DNA of 17,041 bases from UBA1359 sp029570385 (GTDB taxonomy: Bacteria > Patescibacteriota > Patescibacteriia > Patescibacteriales > Patescibacteriaceae): positions 1 to 17,041 of the forward strand of contig DAOPVX010000011.1 in the NCBI GenBank assembly GCA_035351315.1, read 5' to 3'. The translations under genes and the position numbers were made by a program. Positions 6,613-13,839 of this stretch are shown here, one piece after another; positions within the stretch are counted from its first letter, which is position 1; every line of letters starts with the position of its first letter. The notes under the pieces were generated by a model. That model did no database searches. It worked only from the letters and a program-made list of their open reading frames with translations, and was not told where the DNA came from.

Positions 6613-7344
6613 ATGTCCGGACACTCTAAGTGGGCGACTACTAAACGCCAAAAAGCCGTGGTTGACGCTAAGCGCGGTGCTGTTTTTACTAAAATAGGCA
6701 ACCTGATTAGCATCGCAGCTCGTGATAAAGGTGGTGATCCAGCTACCAATTTCAGCTTGAGAATGGCGATTGATAAAGCCCGACAAGCCAATATGCCGAA
6801 AGATAATATTGAACGAGCCATTAAGCGTGGTACTGGCGAGAGTGGTGGTAATCAGATTGAAGAATTGGTTTATGAAGGTCAAGGTCCGGCGGCCAGTCAA
6901 TTTATTATTAAATGTGTTACTGATAACCGTAATCGGACCGCCTCAACTATCCGTCATTTGTTTTCTAAAGCGGGCGGCGGTCTGGGGTCAGTGGCCTGGA
7001 ATTTTGCCGCTCGCGGCGTAGTTCAGATTGCGGCTGAGAATTTAGTTAGTCGGCAAGCTGATTGGGATAATTTTGAATTGGAGTTGATTGATCAAGGAGC
7101 CGAAGATATTGTTAGCGAAAATGAGGGGATAACTATCTATACCAATCCCGAAGATTTACCCAAGCTCAAAGCTTTTTTAGAACAACAAGCTATCGCTACC
7201 GAGTTAGCCGAGGTACAGCAGGTGGCCAAAGAAAAATTAATAATCAGTAATCCTGAAGATTGTTCACGGTTGGAAAAATTTGTTGAGTCGTTAGACGATT
7301 GTGAAGATGTTAGCGACTATTATACTAACGCTGAGTGGGAATAA
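6613..7344 (+). CDS. yebC: YebC/PmpR-family protein (TACO1-like)
   Basis: 243 aa, normal for the family. The N-terminal signature MSGHSKWATTKRQKAVVDAK and the following RGAVFTKIGNLISIAARDKG are diagnostic, as are NMPKDNIERAIKRGTG (about 60-75) and the glycine-rich GGGLGSVAWNF region. Members are cytosolic. They were first described as transcriptional regulators, and several are now known to relieve ribosome pausing at proline stretches, overlapping in role with EF-P, which is also encoded in this window. The stop codon overlaps the ruvC start by one base (TAATG), so translation is probably coupled. It heads a seven-gene co-directional run. The bases before the ATG (GCTAATCCCT) contain no Shine-Dalgarno tract. 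Confidence 0.96.
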   Translation: MSGHSKWATTKRQKAVVDAKRGAVFTKIGNLISIAARDKGGDPATNFSLRMAIDKARQANMPKDNIERAIKRGTGESGGNQIEELVYEGQGPAASQFIIKCVTDNRNRTASTIRHLFSKAGGGLGSVAWNFAARGVVQIAAENLVSRQADWDNFELELIDQGAEDIVSENEGITIYTNPEDLPKLKAFLEQQAIATELAEVQQVAKEKLIISNPEDCSRLEKFVESLDDCEDVSDYYTNAEWE

Positions 7345-7856
7345 TGGCTAAGGCAGTAAAAATTATTATTGGTTTTGATCCAGGCCTAGCTGATACCGGT
7401 TTTGGCGTTATTCGGTTAGACGGTCCCAATACAGATTGTCTGGAGTATGGCTCACTTAAAACTGCAGCTAAAGTACCGTTGCCGGAGCGGCTGGCTAGTC
7501 TTTATCAGCAAGTTAAAGATTTGCTGGCCAAGTATCAGCCAGACATTGTTGGTATTGAACAATTATTTTTTTGTCGCAATGTTACCACCGCTTTTCAGGT
7601 TGGCCAAGCGCGCGGTGTGGTGATGTTAGCCATTGGTCAGCAGGCGATTCCTTGTTTGGAATTTACACCGTTACAGATCAAACAGGCAGTGGCTGGCTAT
7701 GGTCAAGCCGACAAGCGGCAGGTCCAGAAAATGGTTCAGCTAATTTTGCGCCTTAAAGAAATTCCGCGGCCCGACGATGCCGCCGATGGTCTAGCGGCCG
7801 CTCTTTGCGCCGCCCAAAGCCAAGCGACTCTATTGGCTAGCAGTGATAAGCATTAA
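7344..7856 (+). CDS. ruvC: Holliday junction resolvase RuvC
   Basis: 170 aa from the ATG at 7344, which overlaps the yebC stop; an in-frame GTG at 7335 is less likely. The RNase H-fold endonuclease cuts four-way junctions during recombinational repair, with RuvAB. All four catalytic acids are in place: Asp12 (IIGFDPGLADTGFG), Glu72 (IVGIEQLFF), Asp145 and Asp148 (RPDDAADGLA). FFCRNVTTAFQVGQARGV (75-92) is the conserved dimer/DNA-binding helix region. In many bacteria ruvA follows ruvC; here a glycogen-synthase gene begins 5 nt later and neither ruvA nor ruvB is in the window. Confidence 0.97.
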   Translation: MAKAVKIIIGFDPGLADTGFGVIRLDGPNTDCLEYGSLKTAAKVPLPERLASLYQQVKDLLAKYQPDIVGIEQLFFCRNVTTAFQVGQARGVVMLAIGQQAIPCLEFTPLQIKQAVAGYGQADKRQVQKMVQLILRLKEIPRPDDAADGLAAALCAAQSQATLLASSDKH

Positions 7857-7861
7857 TATAT

Positions 7862-9322
7862 ATGAGCCGAATTTTGAAAATTGCCAGCGTGGCCTCTGAA
7901 GTGGCGCCGTTTAGCAAAACCGGCGGCTTAGCTGATGTAGCGCGCAGTTTACCCAAAGCAGTCAATCGTTTAGGTCATCAGGTAATAGTTATTACACCGC
8001 TTTATAATCGAGTAATCAATAAACAAAAATATAAGCTAAAAGAGATTTTTCAGGATATTCAATTAATGGTTGGCGGTAAAACAATCGCTGTTAATTATTG
8101 GCAGGGTTATCTGATGGAAGGGTTGCCGGTTTATTTTGTTGAGAATAAAGAATATTTTGGCAAGAAGCAAGATATTTATGGTTTAGCTAATGATAATGCT
8201 CGTTTTTATTTGTTTGATGTTGCCGTTTTGCGGCTATTGGAATTATTGGAATTTAAACCCGATATTATTCATTGCCATGATTGGCAAACGGGATTGATTC
8301 CGCAATTATTAAATAGCCAATTTAAGAAATCAGCGGTTTTGCGCGGAGCACGGACGGTTTTTACTATCCACAACTTAATTTTTCAATTCGGTCATAATTG
8401 GTGGCAAACACCGGCTGATAAGAAAGATTTTGGCACTAAGAAATTGCCGGATTTAACTAATCCAGATCTAGAATATGTTAATTTTGCCAAGCGCGCCATC
8501 CTGCAGGCTAATATTATCAACACGGTTAGCGAACAATATCGGGAGGAGATTATGACTCGCCACTTCGGTCAAGACTTGCACCGAATTTTGCGTAATCGCA
8601 TTGATCGGTTATTTGGTATTATTAATGGTATTGATCATTTTGATTATAATCCGAGCAATGACGATAGTTTGTTTACTAAATATGATTGGCGGTCCGCCAT
8701 TGTCGGCAAGGCTAATAATAAAGCCTATTTACAGGAAAAATTAGGCTTGCAAGTTGATCGCGATATGCCGTTGCTGTGTGCCACCTCGCGGATAACTTTT
8801 CAGAAAGGTTTTAGCTTAATTATGGAAATTATGGGCTGGTTGCTCAAACGCGATGTGCAGATTGTCATTTTGGGTGATGGTGACAGCCAGTATATTAATC
8901 AATTAAAAGCTTGGCGCAAAAAATATCCACGGAGATTAGCAGTCTTGTCATACAAAAAAAATCTAAAATTAGAAAGTCTAATTTACGCTGCCAGCGATTG
9001 TTTGTTGCTGCCATCGCATCACGAACCTTGCGGTATTAATCAGCTGATTGCTATGCGCTATGGCTGTGTGCCGATTGTGCGCAATGTCGGTGGCTTGAAT
9101 GATACGGTCAATAATTTTAACCCGCGAACCAATCGCGGTACCGGTTTTGTTTTTAATAATTTCACAGCTATTGCTCTATACACAGCTATTATCCGAGCGC
9201 TAGAGAATTATCACCATCAGTCCAGTTGGGCCGGTTTGCTTAAGAGAGGGATGAAAACAGCCAGTTCTTGGAAAATTCCGGCCAAAAAATATATCAATCT
9301 TTATCGGCGAGCTTTAAAATAA
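7862..9322 (+). CDS. glgA: Glycogen/starch synthase, GT5 family (divergent paralog 1)
   Basis: 486 aa, typical GlgA length. GT-B fold with the N-terminal nucleotide-sugar loop KTGGLADVARSLPK (Lys19), HCHDWQTGLIP (His139 region), FTIHNL near 168, IINGID near 254, and in the C-terminal half SRITFQKG (Arg310, Lys315), PSHHEPCG (Glu388) and RNVGGLNDTV. These match the donor- and acceptor-site residues of bacterial glycogen synthases, which add glucose from ADP- or UDP-glucose to the end of an alpha-1,4-glucan. Compared with the second copy at 12368, several near-invariant positions differ (LADVARSL for LGDVAGAL, HDWQ for HDWH, SHHEPCGIN for SRFEPCGLT), suggesting a different donor, acceptor or priming role. 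It is the first of five tightly packed glucan-related genes, preceded by TAATATAT and no Shine-Dalgarno site. Confidence 0.92.
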   Translation: MSRILKIASVASEVAPFSKTGGLADVARSLPKAVNRLGHQVIVITPLYNRVINKQKYKLKEIFQDIQLMVGGKTIAVNYWQGYLMEGLPVYFVENKEYFGKKQDIYGLANDNARFYLFDVAVLRLLELLEFKPDIIHCHDWQTGLIPQLLNSQFKKSAVLRGARTVFTIHNLIFQFGHNWWQTPADKKDFGTKKLPDLTNPDLEYVNFAKRAILQANIINTVSEQYREEIMTRHFGQDLHRILRNRIDRLFGIINGIDHFDYNPSNDDSLFTKYDWRSAIVGKANNKAYLQEKLGLQVDRDMPLLCATSRITFQKGFSLIMEIMGWLLKRDVQIVILGDGDSQYINQLKAWRKKYPRRLAVLSYKKNLKLESLIYAASDCLLLPSHHEPCGINQLIAMRYGCVPIVRNVGGLNDTVNNFNPRTNRGTGFVFNNFTAIALYTAIIRALENYHHQSSWAGLLKRGMKTASSWKIPAKKYINLYRRALK

Positions 9323-9326
9323 ATTT

Positions 9327-10475
9327 ATGCGTTGGGTTAATGTCCTACATTTTTATCAACCGCCATTAAGCCGTCCAGAAATTGTTGCGGAAGCTGTCCG
9401 TTTAAGCTACCGTCGAGTGACTAAGGCTTTATTAAAATCACCCAATAGCCGAGTGACGGTCAATTTTGCCGGCTGCTTATTAGAACAGCTATTGTTGTTA
9501 AATCAGCACGAACTGATCGCTGATTGGCAAAGGTTAGTTGCTAGCGGCCAGGTCGAGTTAACGGGCTCGGCCTATTGGCATGCTTTACTTCCAAAGATCA
9601 GTGGTGAAGAATTGGCTAGTCAAGTAGCGGCTCAAGAAAAAATATTAGCGCGTCTATTTAAAATTGCTCGGCCAGCCGGTTTTTTTGCTCCTGAATTGGC
9701 CTATTCGCCAGAGTTAATTCAATGGCTCGCTCAACGCGGATATCATTACGCTATTGTTGATGAAATTAGCATTGATGGTCGCTTAGATACTCCCAAGCAA
9801 ATGTTTTATCGTGATCAGGTTTCCGGGTTAGTTTTAGCGGTTAGACAACGCGACTGGTCTAAGAAATATCCGCCAGAAATATTAACGCAAGGAGTCGATC
9901 ATTGTCCACAAAATTTATTCACCGTCACCGATGGCGAGCTATATGGCCTTCGGCATCGTGATTATAGCGGCAAGCTAGAAAGGTGTTGGCGTAATCCAAA
10001 AATAAAAACCGAGACAGTTAGTCAAGCAATAGCTAGTCAAGATAATTTGACAGCCATTAGTTTAGTGGCGGCTTCTTGGGAGAGCTGGCCGGATGAAATA
10101 GCCGCCAAGCAACCGTTTGCTGTTTGGGATAGCCGCGCTAACCATCTACAAAAAATGTTGTGGTCGTTAGCGGACTTAGCTCAACAGGCCGCGCAGCGTT
10201 TTACTGGTGATAGTAATCAGAAATGGGTGGCGCGTCACTTACATCAAGGCCTATCTAGTTGTGCTTGGTGGTGGGCGAGCGGTCGCGATTTTGCGTTATT
10301 TGGCTCGGCGGCTTGGGGTCCGGAGGAAATCATTCGCGGCGCTGAGCAATTAGTCAAAAGTGTTCGTTCTATTGATAACCCAGCCAGTCGTCCATGGAAA
10401 CAGCAAGCTGATAAAATATTTTGTTCACTGCAGACCAGAATCTGGCAGAAACATTGGCAGCAGTGGAAACGTTAA
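9327..10475 (+). CDS. GH57-family glycoside hydrolase/glucan-active enzyme
   Basis: 382 aa, short for GH57, whose members are often over 450 aa. The family motifs appear in order: HFYQPP (8-13) at the start of the barrel, GSAYWHALLP (80-89), GFFAPELAYSPE (118-129) with the expected nucleophile Glu123, and VTDGELYGLRHRDY (200-213) with the expected acid/base Asp202. The C-terminal helical part contains CAWWWASGRDF (312-322), as in related enzymes. GH57 contains alpha-amylases, amylopullulanases, 4-alpha-glucanotransferases and branching enzymes; the sequence does not tell which. Between two glycogen synthases and with no GH13 branching enzyme visible, trimming, disproportionation or branching of the glucan are all possible. 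No signal peptide, so cytosolic. It starts 4 nt after glgA 1 and ends 4 nt before the kinase gene. Confidence 0.85.
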   Translation: MRWVNVLHFYQPPLSRPEIVAEAVRLSYRRVTKALLKSPNSRVTVNFAGCLLEQLLLLNQHELIADWQRLVASGQVELTGSAYWHALLPKISGEELASQVAAQEKILARLFKIARPAGFFAPELAYSPELIQWLAQRGYHYAIVDEISIDGRLDTPKQMFYRDQVSGLVLAVRQRDWSKKYPPEILTQGVDHCPQNLFTVTDGELYGLRHRDYSGKLERCWRNPKIKTETVSQAIASQDNLTAISLVAASWESWPDEIAAKQPFAVWDSRANHLQKMLWSLADLAQQAAQRFTGDSNQKWVARHLHQGLSSCAWWWASGRDFALFGSAAWGPEEIIRGAEQLVKSVRSIDNPASRPWKQQADKIFCSLQTRIWQKHWQQWKR

Positions 10476-10479
10476 TTAT

Positions 10480-11490
10480 ATGGCCAGTATTCAAGATATT
10501 TTGGACCCAATCAAGGTTAAGCAATTATTTAATCAGCGTAAAGCCGAAATCGATCCGGCTATAACCGAAATAGTAGTGGAGAAGGTTAAGGTGATAAAAA
10601 GTAATTTTCACCATGAGTATTACAGCTTGGTGATAGCCTATGATTTAATAGCTAAGCAGGGCGGAGCTGATATTAAACTCTCTATCTATTGTTCGGCGCA
10701 CAGCAGCGAATCACGTCGCCAGACTTGGGATAATTTGCGTTTATTATGGGATAAACAAATAGCCAATAAGCAGTTTTTAACCAATCGGCCATTATTCTAT
10801 GATCCAGATTGTCGCGGTCTGTTTTATACCGGATTACCGGGGCGTAATCTTGATCAATATTTTAAAGCCGGACAGCTAGATCAATTAAATGATTATTTGC
10901 AGTCAATCGCTGGCTGGCTAGCACGGCTGCATAAATTAACCAAAGGACTCCGTGATTGGCCAGATAGTCGGCAACAGCTGATTGGTCAGGTAGTGCCTGG
11001 ACGCCAGCGGGCCTTAAATAAAATCCGACAAAATTGTCCGCAAGAATATAGTCGTTTCGTCCAGCTTTATGATATCTTGGAGAGGCGCGAAGCCGAACAT
11101 TGGCCGAGCCGAAATAATCTAACCATGATTCATGGTGATTTACACCCAGAAAATATCATCGTTAATCAAAAAAGAGCGGCCATCATTGATTGGGCCGATG
11201 CTTCGCTGGGTGATCCAGCCCGCGATTTAGGTGCATTTGTTCAACAGCTAGCTTTTATGGGTCAGCGTCATTTGCCAGATATTGCATATTGGCAGCAGGC
11301 GCAGAAGTTTTTCTTAGAGGCCTATCAAACGATCGTTGGCGAAGTAATGGCGGCTGACTGGTCAGAGCGTTTGGAAACTTATTATAATTTTGCGGCTTTC
11401 CGAACAGCTGTTTATTTTGTCACTAAATCGGGGCCAGAACCGCAGCGTGCCAGCGGCCTATTAACCGAGGTGGAATTTAATTTAATTTGA
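10480..11490 (+). CDS. Aminoglycoside-phosphotransferase (APH)-fold kinase, substrate unknown
   Basis: 336 aa from the ATG at 10480. An open frame extending upstream to 10360 overlaps the GH57 gene and is rejected. Catalytic loop MIHGDLHPENIIV (216-228; Asp220 as base, Asn225 as metal ligand), then the metal-binding IIDWADASLGDPARDLG (235-251; Asp237). These define the APH/choline-kinase/maltokinase group of protein-kinase-like enzymes that phosphorylate small molecules. The N-terminal lobe is divergent, though a beta-rich ATP lobe at about 30-100 is plausible. Position within a glucan cluster makes a sugar or maltodextrin substrate attractive (compare maltokinase Mak/Pep2), but GlgE is not visible and the link is inference. 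Antibiotic resistance is unlikely from context. It stops with TGA, 4 nt before the PHP gene. Confidence 0.82.
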   Translation: MASIQDILDPIKVKQLFNQRKAEIDPAITEIVVEKVKVIKSNFHHEYYSLVIAYDLIAKQGGADIKLSIYCSAHSSESRRQTWDNLRLLWDKQIANKQFLTNRPLFYDPDCRGLFYTGLPGRNLDQYFKAGQLDQLNDYLQSIAGWLARLHKLTKGLRDWPDSRQQLIGQVVPGRQRALNKIRQNCPQEYSRFVQLYDILERREAEHWPSRNNLTMIHGDLHPENIIVNQKRAAIIDWADASLGDPARDLGAFVQQLAFMGQRHLPDIAYWQQAQKFFLEAYQTIVGEVMAADWSERLETYYNFAAFRTAVYFVTKSGPEPQRASGLLTEVEFNLI

Positions 11491-11494
11491 GTAT

Positions 11495-12361
11495 ATGTTA
11501 ATAGATTTGCAAATTCATTCTATTTATTCCGATGGTTATTTAACACCGACAGCGGTGGCTAAATTTTTAGCTCAACAGGGAGTTAAAGTGGCTTCACTAA
11601 CCGATCACAATACGCTGGCTGGCTGGCCGGAGTTTTGTCAAGCTTGCCAGAAATTAAAAATTAAACCGATTCCCGGTATTGAGTTATATACGCGGTTAAA
11701 TAATCAGCAGATTAATTTACTGTGGTATAATTTGCCAATTGGCGATCAGCAAGTTGCTAAATTATTATTAACTAGTCAGCGCCATTGGAAAGTGCGCCTA
11801 AAGCAGCATTTGCAGAAATTAGTTAAAGCTAAATTATTAGTAAAAGATAGTCATCGAGTGGTAGAAAAATTTACCAATTTTATTCCTACCAATGGTTTAT
11901 TAGATGCTTTACTATTAGTTCCCGGTAATCGGGAAATTATTGTTGAGCGACTTGATGATAGCCGATTTCGTGAAGAGGAGGCCATCGGTTTATTATTTGG
12001 TAATAAAAAAATTGGCCGCTTACGCCTGAGCTGTATTGATATTAATCGAGTTATTAAATTACGCCGAGAGTTAGGTGGACAACTGGTTTTTTGTCATCCA
12101 GCCAAAGGGCGTTCTATTAAACGCAGCCTAGTTCATAGATTAAAAAATTTAGGAATTGATGGTATTGAAGTTTTGTCACCGCACCATAGTTTGGGCGCGA
12201 TTATGTATGCTCAAGACTTAGCCAAACGCTATAATCTAATTATTACGGCTGGGTCAGATTTTCATCGTTTTGAAGAAGTTTCATGCGGCCTTAAGAGCGC
12301 CTATGATTATTGGCAAGCCGATAGTCAAGATTTACAACGTATTAATGAAATAATTGGTTAA
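11495..12361 (+). CDS. PHP-domain metal-dependent phosphoesterase
   Basis: 288 aa. PHP motifs: DLQIHSIYSDG (4-14), SLTDHNTLAG (34-43), PGIELYT (60-66), VFCHPAK in the second half, and AGSDFHRFEE near the C-terminus (Asp255, His257). This architecture matches the TrpH/YciV-like group, which includes nucleoside 3',5'-bisphosphate and short-oligonucleotide phosphatases as well as histidinol-phosphate-type enzymes. The first His of the usual DLHxHS signature is Gln6, though the remaining metal ligands look intact. A middle insertion of about 100 residues (roughly 80-180) is rich in Lys, Arg and Leu and has no motif I recognise. It sits between the kinase gene and glgA 2 with 4- and 6-nt gaps, so it is probably expressed with them. 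Substrate unknown; a phosphosugar is one option given the neighbours. Confidence 0.85.
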   Translation: MLIDLQIHSIYSDGYLTPTAVAKFLAQQGVKVASLTDHNTLAGWPEFCQACQKLKIKPIPGIELYTRLNNQQINLLWYNLPIGDQQVAKLLLTSQRHWKVRLKQHLQKLVKAKLLVKDSHRVVEKFTNFIPTNGLLDALLLVPGNREIIVERLDDSRFREEEAIGLLFGNKKIGRLRLSCIDINRVIKLRRELGGQLVFCHPAKGRSIKRSLVHRLKNLGIDGIEVLSPHHSLGAIMYAQDLAKRYNLIITAGSDFHRFEEVSCGLKSAYDYWQADSQDLQRINEIIG

Positions 12362-12367
12362 TAATTT

Positions 12368-13783
12368 ATGAAAAAAAAGATTAAGGTTTGGTTTTTATCA
12401 GCTGAAGTGGCGCCATTTGCCAAGACGGGCGGTCTGGGTGATGTGGCCGGGGCATTACCCAAGGCTTTAGCTAAGCTTGGTGTTGATGTGCGGATCTGTT
12501 TGCCGCTCTATGGTTTGATTGATCGGCGCGCTTATCAAATAAAACCGTTAAAGACTACGGCTATTGTTAACTGGTCGACCGGAGCTGAGAAAATTAGAAT
12601 TTATCAGACTAGACTACCTGGCAGCCAGGTGCCGGTTTATTTGCTTGATCATCTGTTTTTAAACACAGCGACGATTTATCTGCAACCGAATGATCCAGAC
12701 GACAAACCTAATCGTAAAATTGATGATGTGCGTAAGTTTAGTTTTTTTACTAAGGCTGCTTTGGCGGCCGCTGAGGCTTTAAAATTTCAACCGGAGATTA
12801 TCCATTGCCATGATTGGCACACGGCGTTAGTACAACATTTGCTGCATCAATGGCCAAGTGATTTTTATGAGGTTAGCCGAGTAGTCTATACTATTCATAA
12901 TTTAGCTAATCAGGGCTGGGCTGGGCACAATATTGTCAGATGGGCAGGGCTAAAAAATTGGCAGGGCGACCTCAATTTTATGGCTGAAGGTATTAAAACT
13001 GCCGATTGGGTTACTACGGTTAGTCCAAGCTACGCTCAAGAGATTTTAAGCCGGCCGTTAGACGCCGGACTGGGGCGCTATTTACGGCAACGCCGGCGTA
13101 ATTTGTCGGGCATTATTAACGGTATAGATGTTGTAGAATATAATCCGGCTCAGGATAAAAATATAGTTAAAAAATTTAGCGCTCAGACTTTGGAACGGAA
13201 AAAAATTAATAAATTGGCGCTGCAAAAAGAGTTGGGCTTAAAACAAGATGCTAATATTCCGCTAGCTGGATTGATTTCACGGCTGGTTTGGCAAAAAGGC
13301 TTAGAATTATTTGATCAACAAATGATTAAGCGTAATTGTCAGTGGGTGTTTTTAGGCACTGGCGAGCCGCGTTATGAGAAGCAGTTGGCCGCTTTGGCGG
13401 CTAAATATCCTGATCGGATTAGCGCTCAAATTAAATTTAACGATCGGTTAGCTCATCAGATTTATGCGTCGGCTGACATATTCTTGGTGCCCTCGCGTTT
13501 TGAGCCGTGCGGACTAACCCAGATGATGGCCATGCGCTACGGGGCAGTGCCAATTGTGCGATCAACCGGCGGGTTAAAAGATACGGTTAATAAAAATAAC
13601 GGTTTTTTATTTAATAAACTAACCAAGACTGAGTTTTATTCAACAATTGATAAGGCTTTGGATGAATATGGTCAACGACCAGCAATTTGGCGTCAGCGAC
13701 AACTAGTGGGCATGAATCAAGATTGGTCGTGGAATGAGCCAGCCAAAGAATATTTACGGCTGTATCGCCGGCTGCTGCAATAA
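12368..13783 (+). CDS. glgA: Glycogen/starch synthase, GT5 family (canonical paralog 2)
   Basis: 471 aa, standard GlgA length. It carries the textbook signatures: KTGGLGDVAGALPKAL (Lys19), IIHCHDWHTALV (His148), VYTIHNLANQG, GIINGID (248-253), LISRLVWQKGLE (Arg305, Lys310), PSRFEPCGLTQMMAMRYG (Glu379) and RSTGGLKDTV. It transfers glucose from a nucleotide-sugar, usually ADP-glucose in bacteria, to the non-reducing end of an alpha-1,4-glucan. It closes the seven-gene run; recA begins 56 nt later behind its own promoter, and no terminator is seen between them. ADP-glucose pyrophosphorylase is not encoded in the window, so the donor is not settled. This is the more conventional of the two copies and probably the main elongating enzyme. 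Confidence 0.96.
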   Translation: MKKKIKVWFLSAEVAPFAKTGGLGDVAGALPKALAKLGVDVRICLPLYGLIDRRAYQIKPLKTTAIVNWSTGAEKIRIYQTRLPGSQVPVYLLDHLFLNTATIYLQPNDPDDKPNRKIDDVRKFSFFTKAALAAAEALKFQPEIIHCHDWHTALVQHLLHQWPSDFYEVSRVVYTIHNLANQGWAGHNIVRWAGLKNWQGDLNFMAEGIKTADWVTTVSPSYAQEILSRPLDAGLGRYLRQRRRNLSGIINGIDVVEYNPAQDKNIVKKFSAQTLERKKINKLALQKELGLKQDANIPLAGLISRLVWQKGLELFDQQMIKRNCQWVFLGTGEPRYEKQLAALAAKYPDRISAQIKFNDRLAHQIYASADIFLVPSRFEPCGLTQMMAMRYGAVPIVRSTGGLKDTVNKNNGFLFNKLTKTEFYSTIDKALDEYGQRPAIWRQRQLVGMNQDWSWNEPAKEYLRLYRRLLQ

Positions 13784-13792
13784 AGATTTTTG

Positions 13793-13801
13793 TGCTATAA
13801 T
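13793..13801 (+). promoter_or_regulatory. recA promoter (extended -10)
   Basis: TGCTATAAT, a perfect extended -10 with no convincing -35 box. It lies 10 nt after the glgA 2 stop and 38 nt before the recA ATG. No LexA-type box was recognised around it, so SOS control cannot be argued from the sequence. Confidence 0.65.
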
Positions 13802-13839
13802 AAATTAATTAACCCCCATTTATTTTTAATTTTTTTCAT

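Noticed and set aside
10360..10479. Upstream extension of the kinase gene
   Set aside because: It overlaps the GH57 coding sequence by 116 nt in another frame. The ATG at 10480 fits the 4-nt spacing seen throughout the operon.
10480..11490. Antibiotic resistance gene (aminoglycoside phosphotransferase)
   Set aside because: Only the general APH-fold kinase motifs match, and the gene lies in a metabolic operon with no mobile-element signs.
11488..11500. UGA read as glycine (code 25 of Gracilibacteria/Absconditabacteria)
   Set aside because: The kinase gene ends in TGA 4 nt before the next start, and reading through would continue in a frame different from the PHP gene. Other genes end with TAA or TAG as in code 11.
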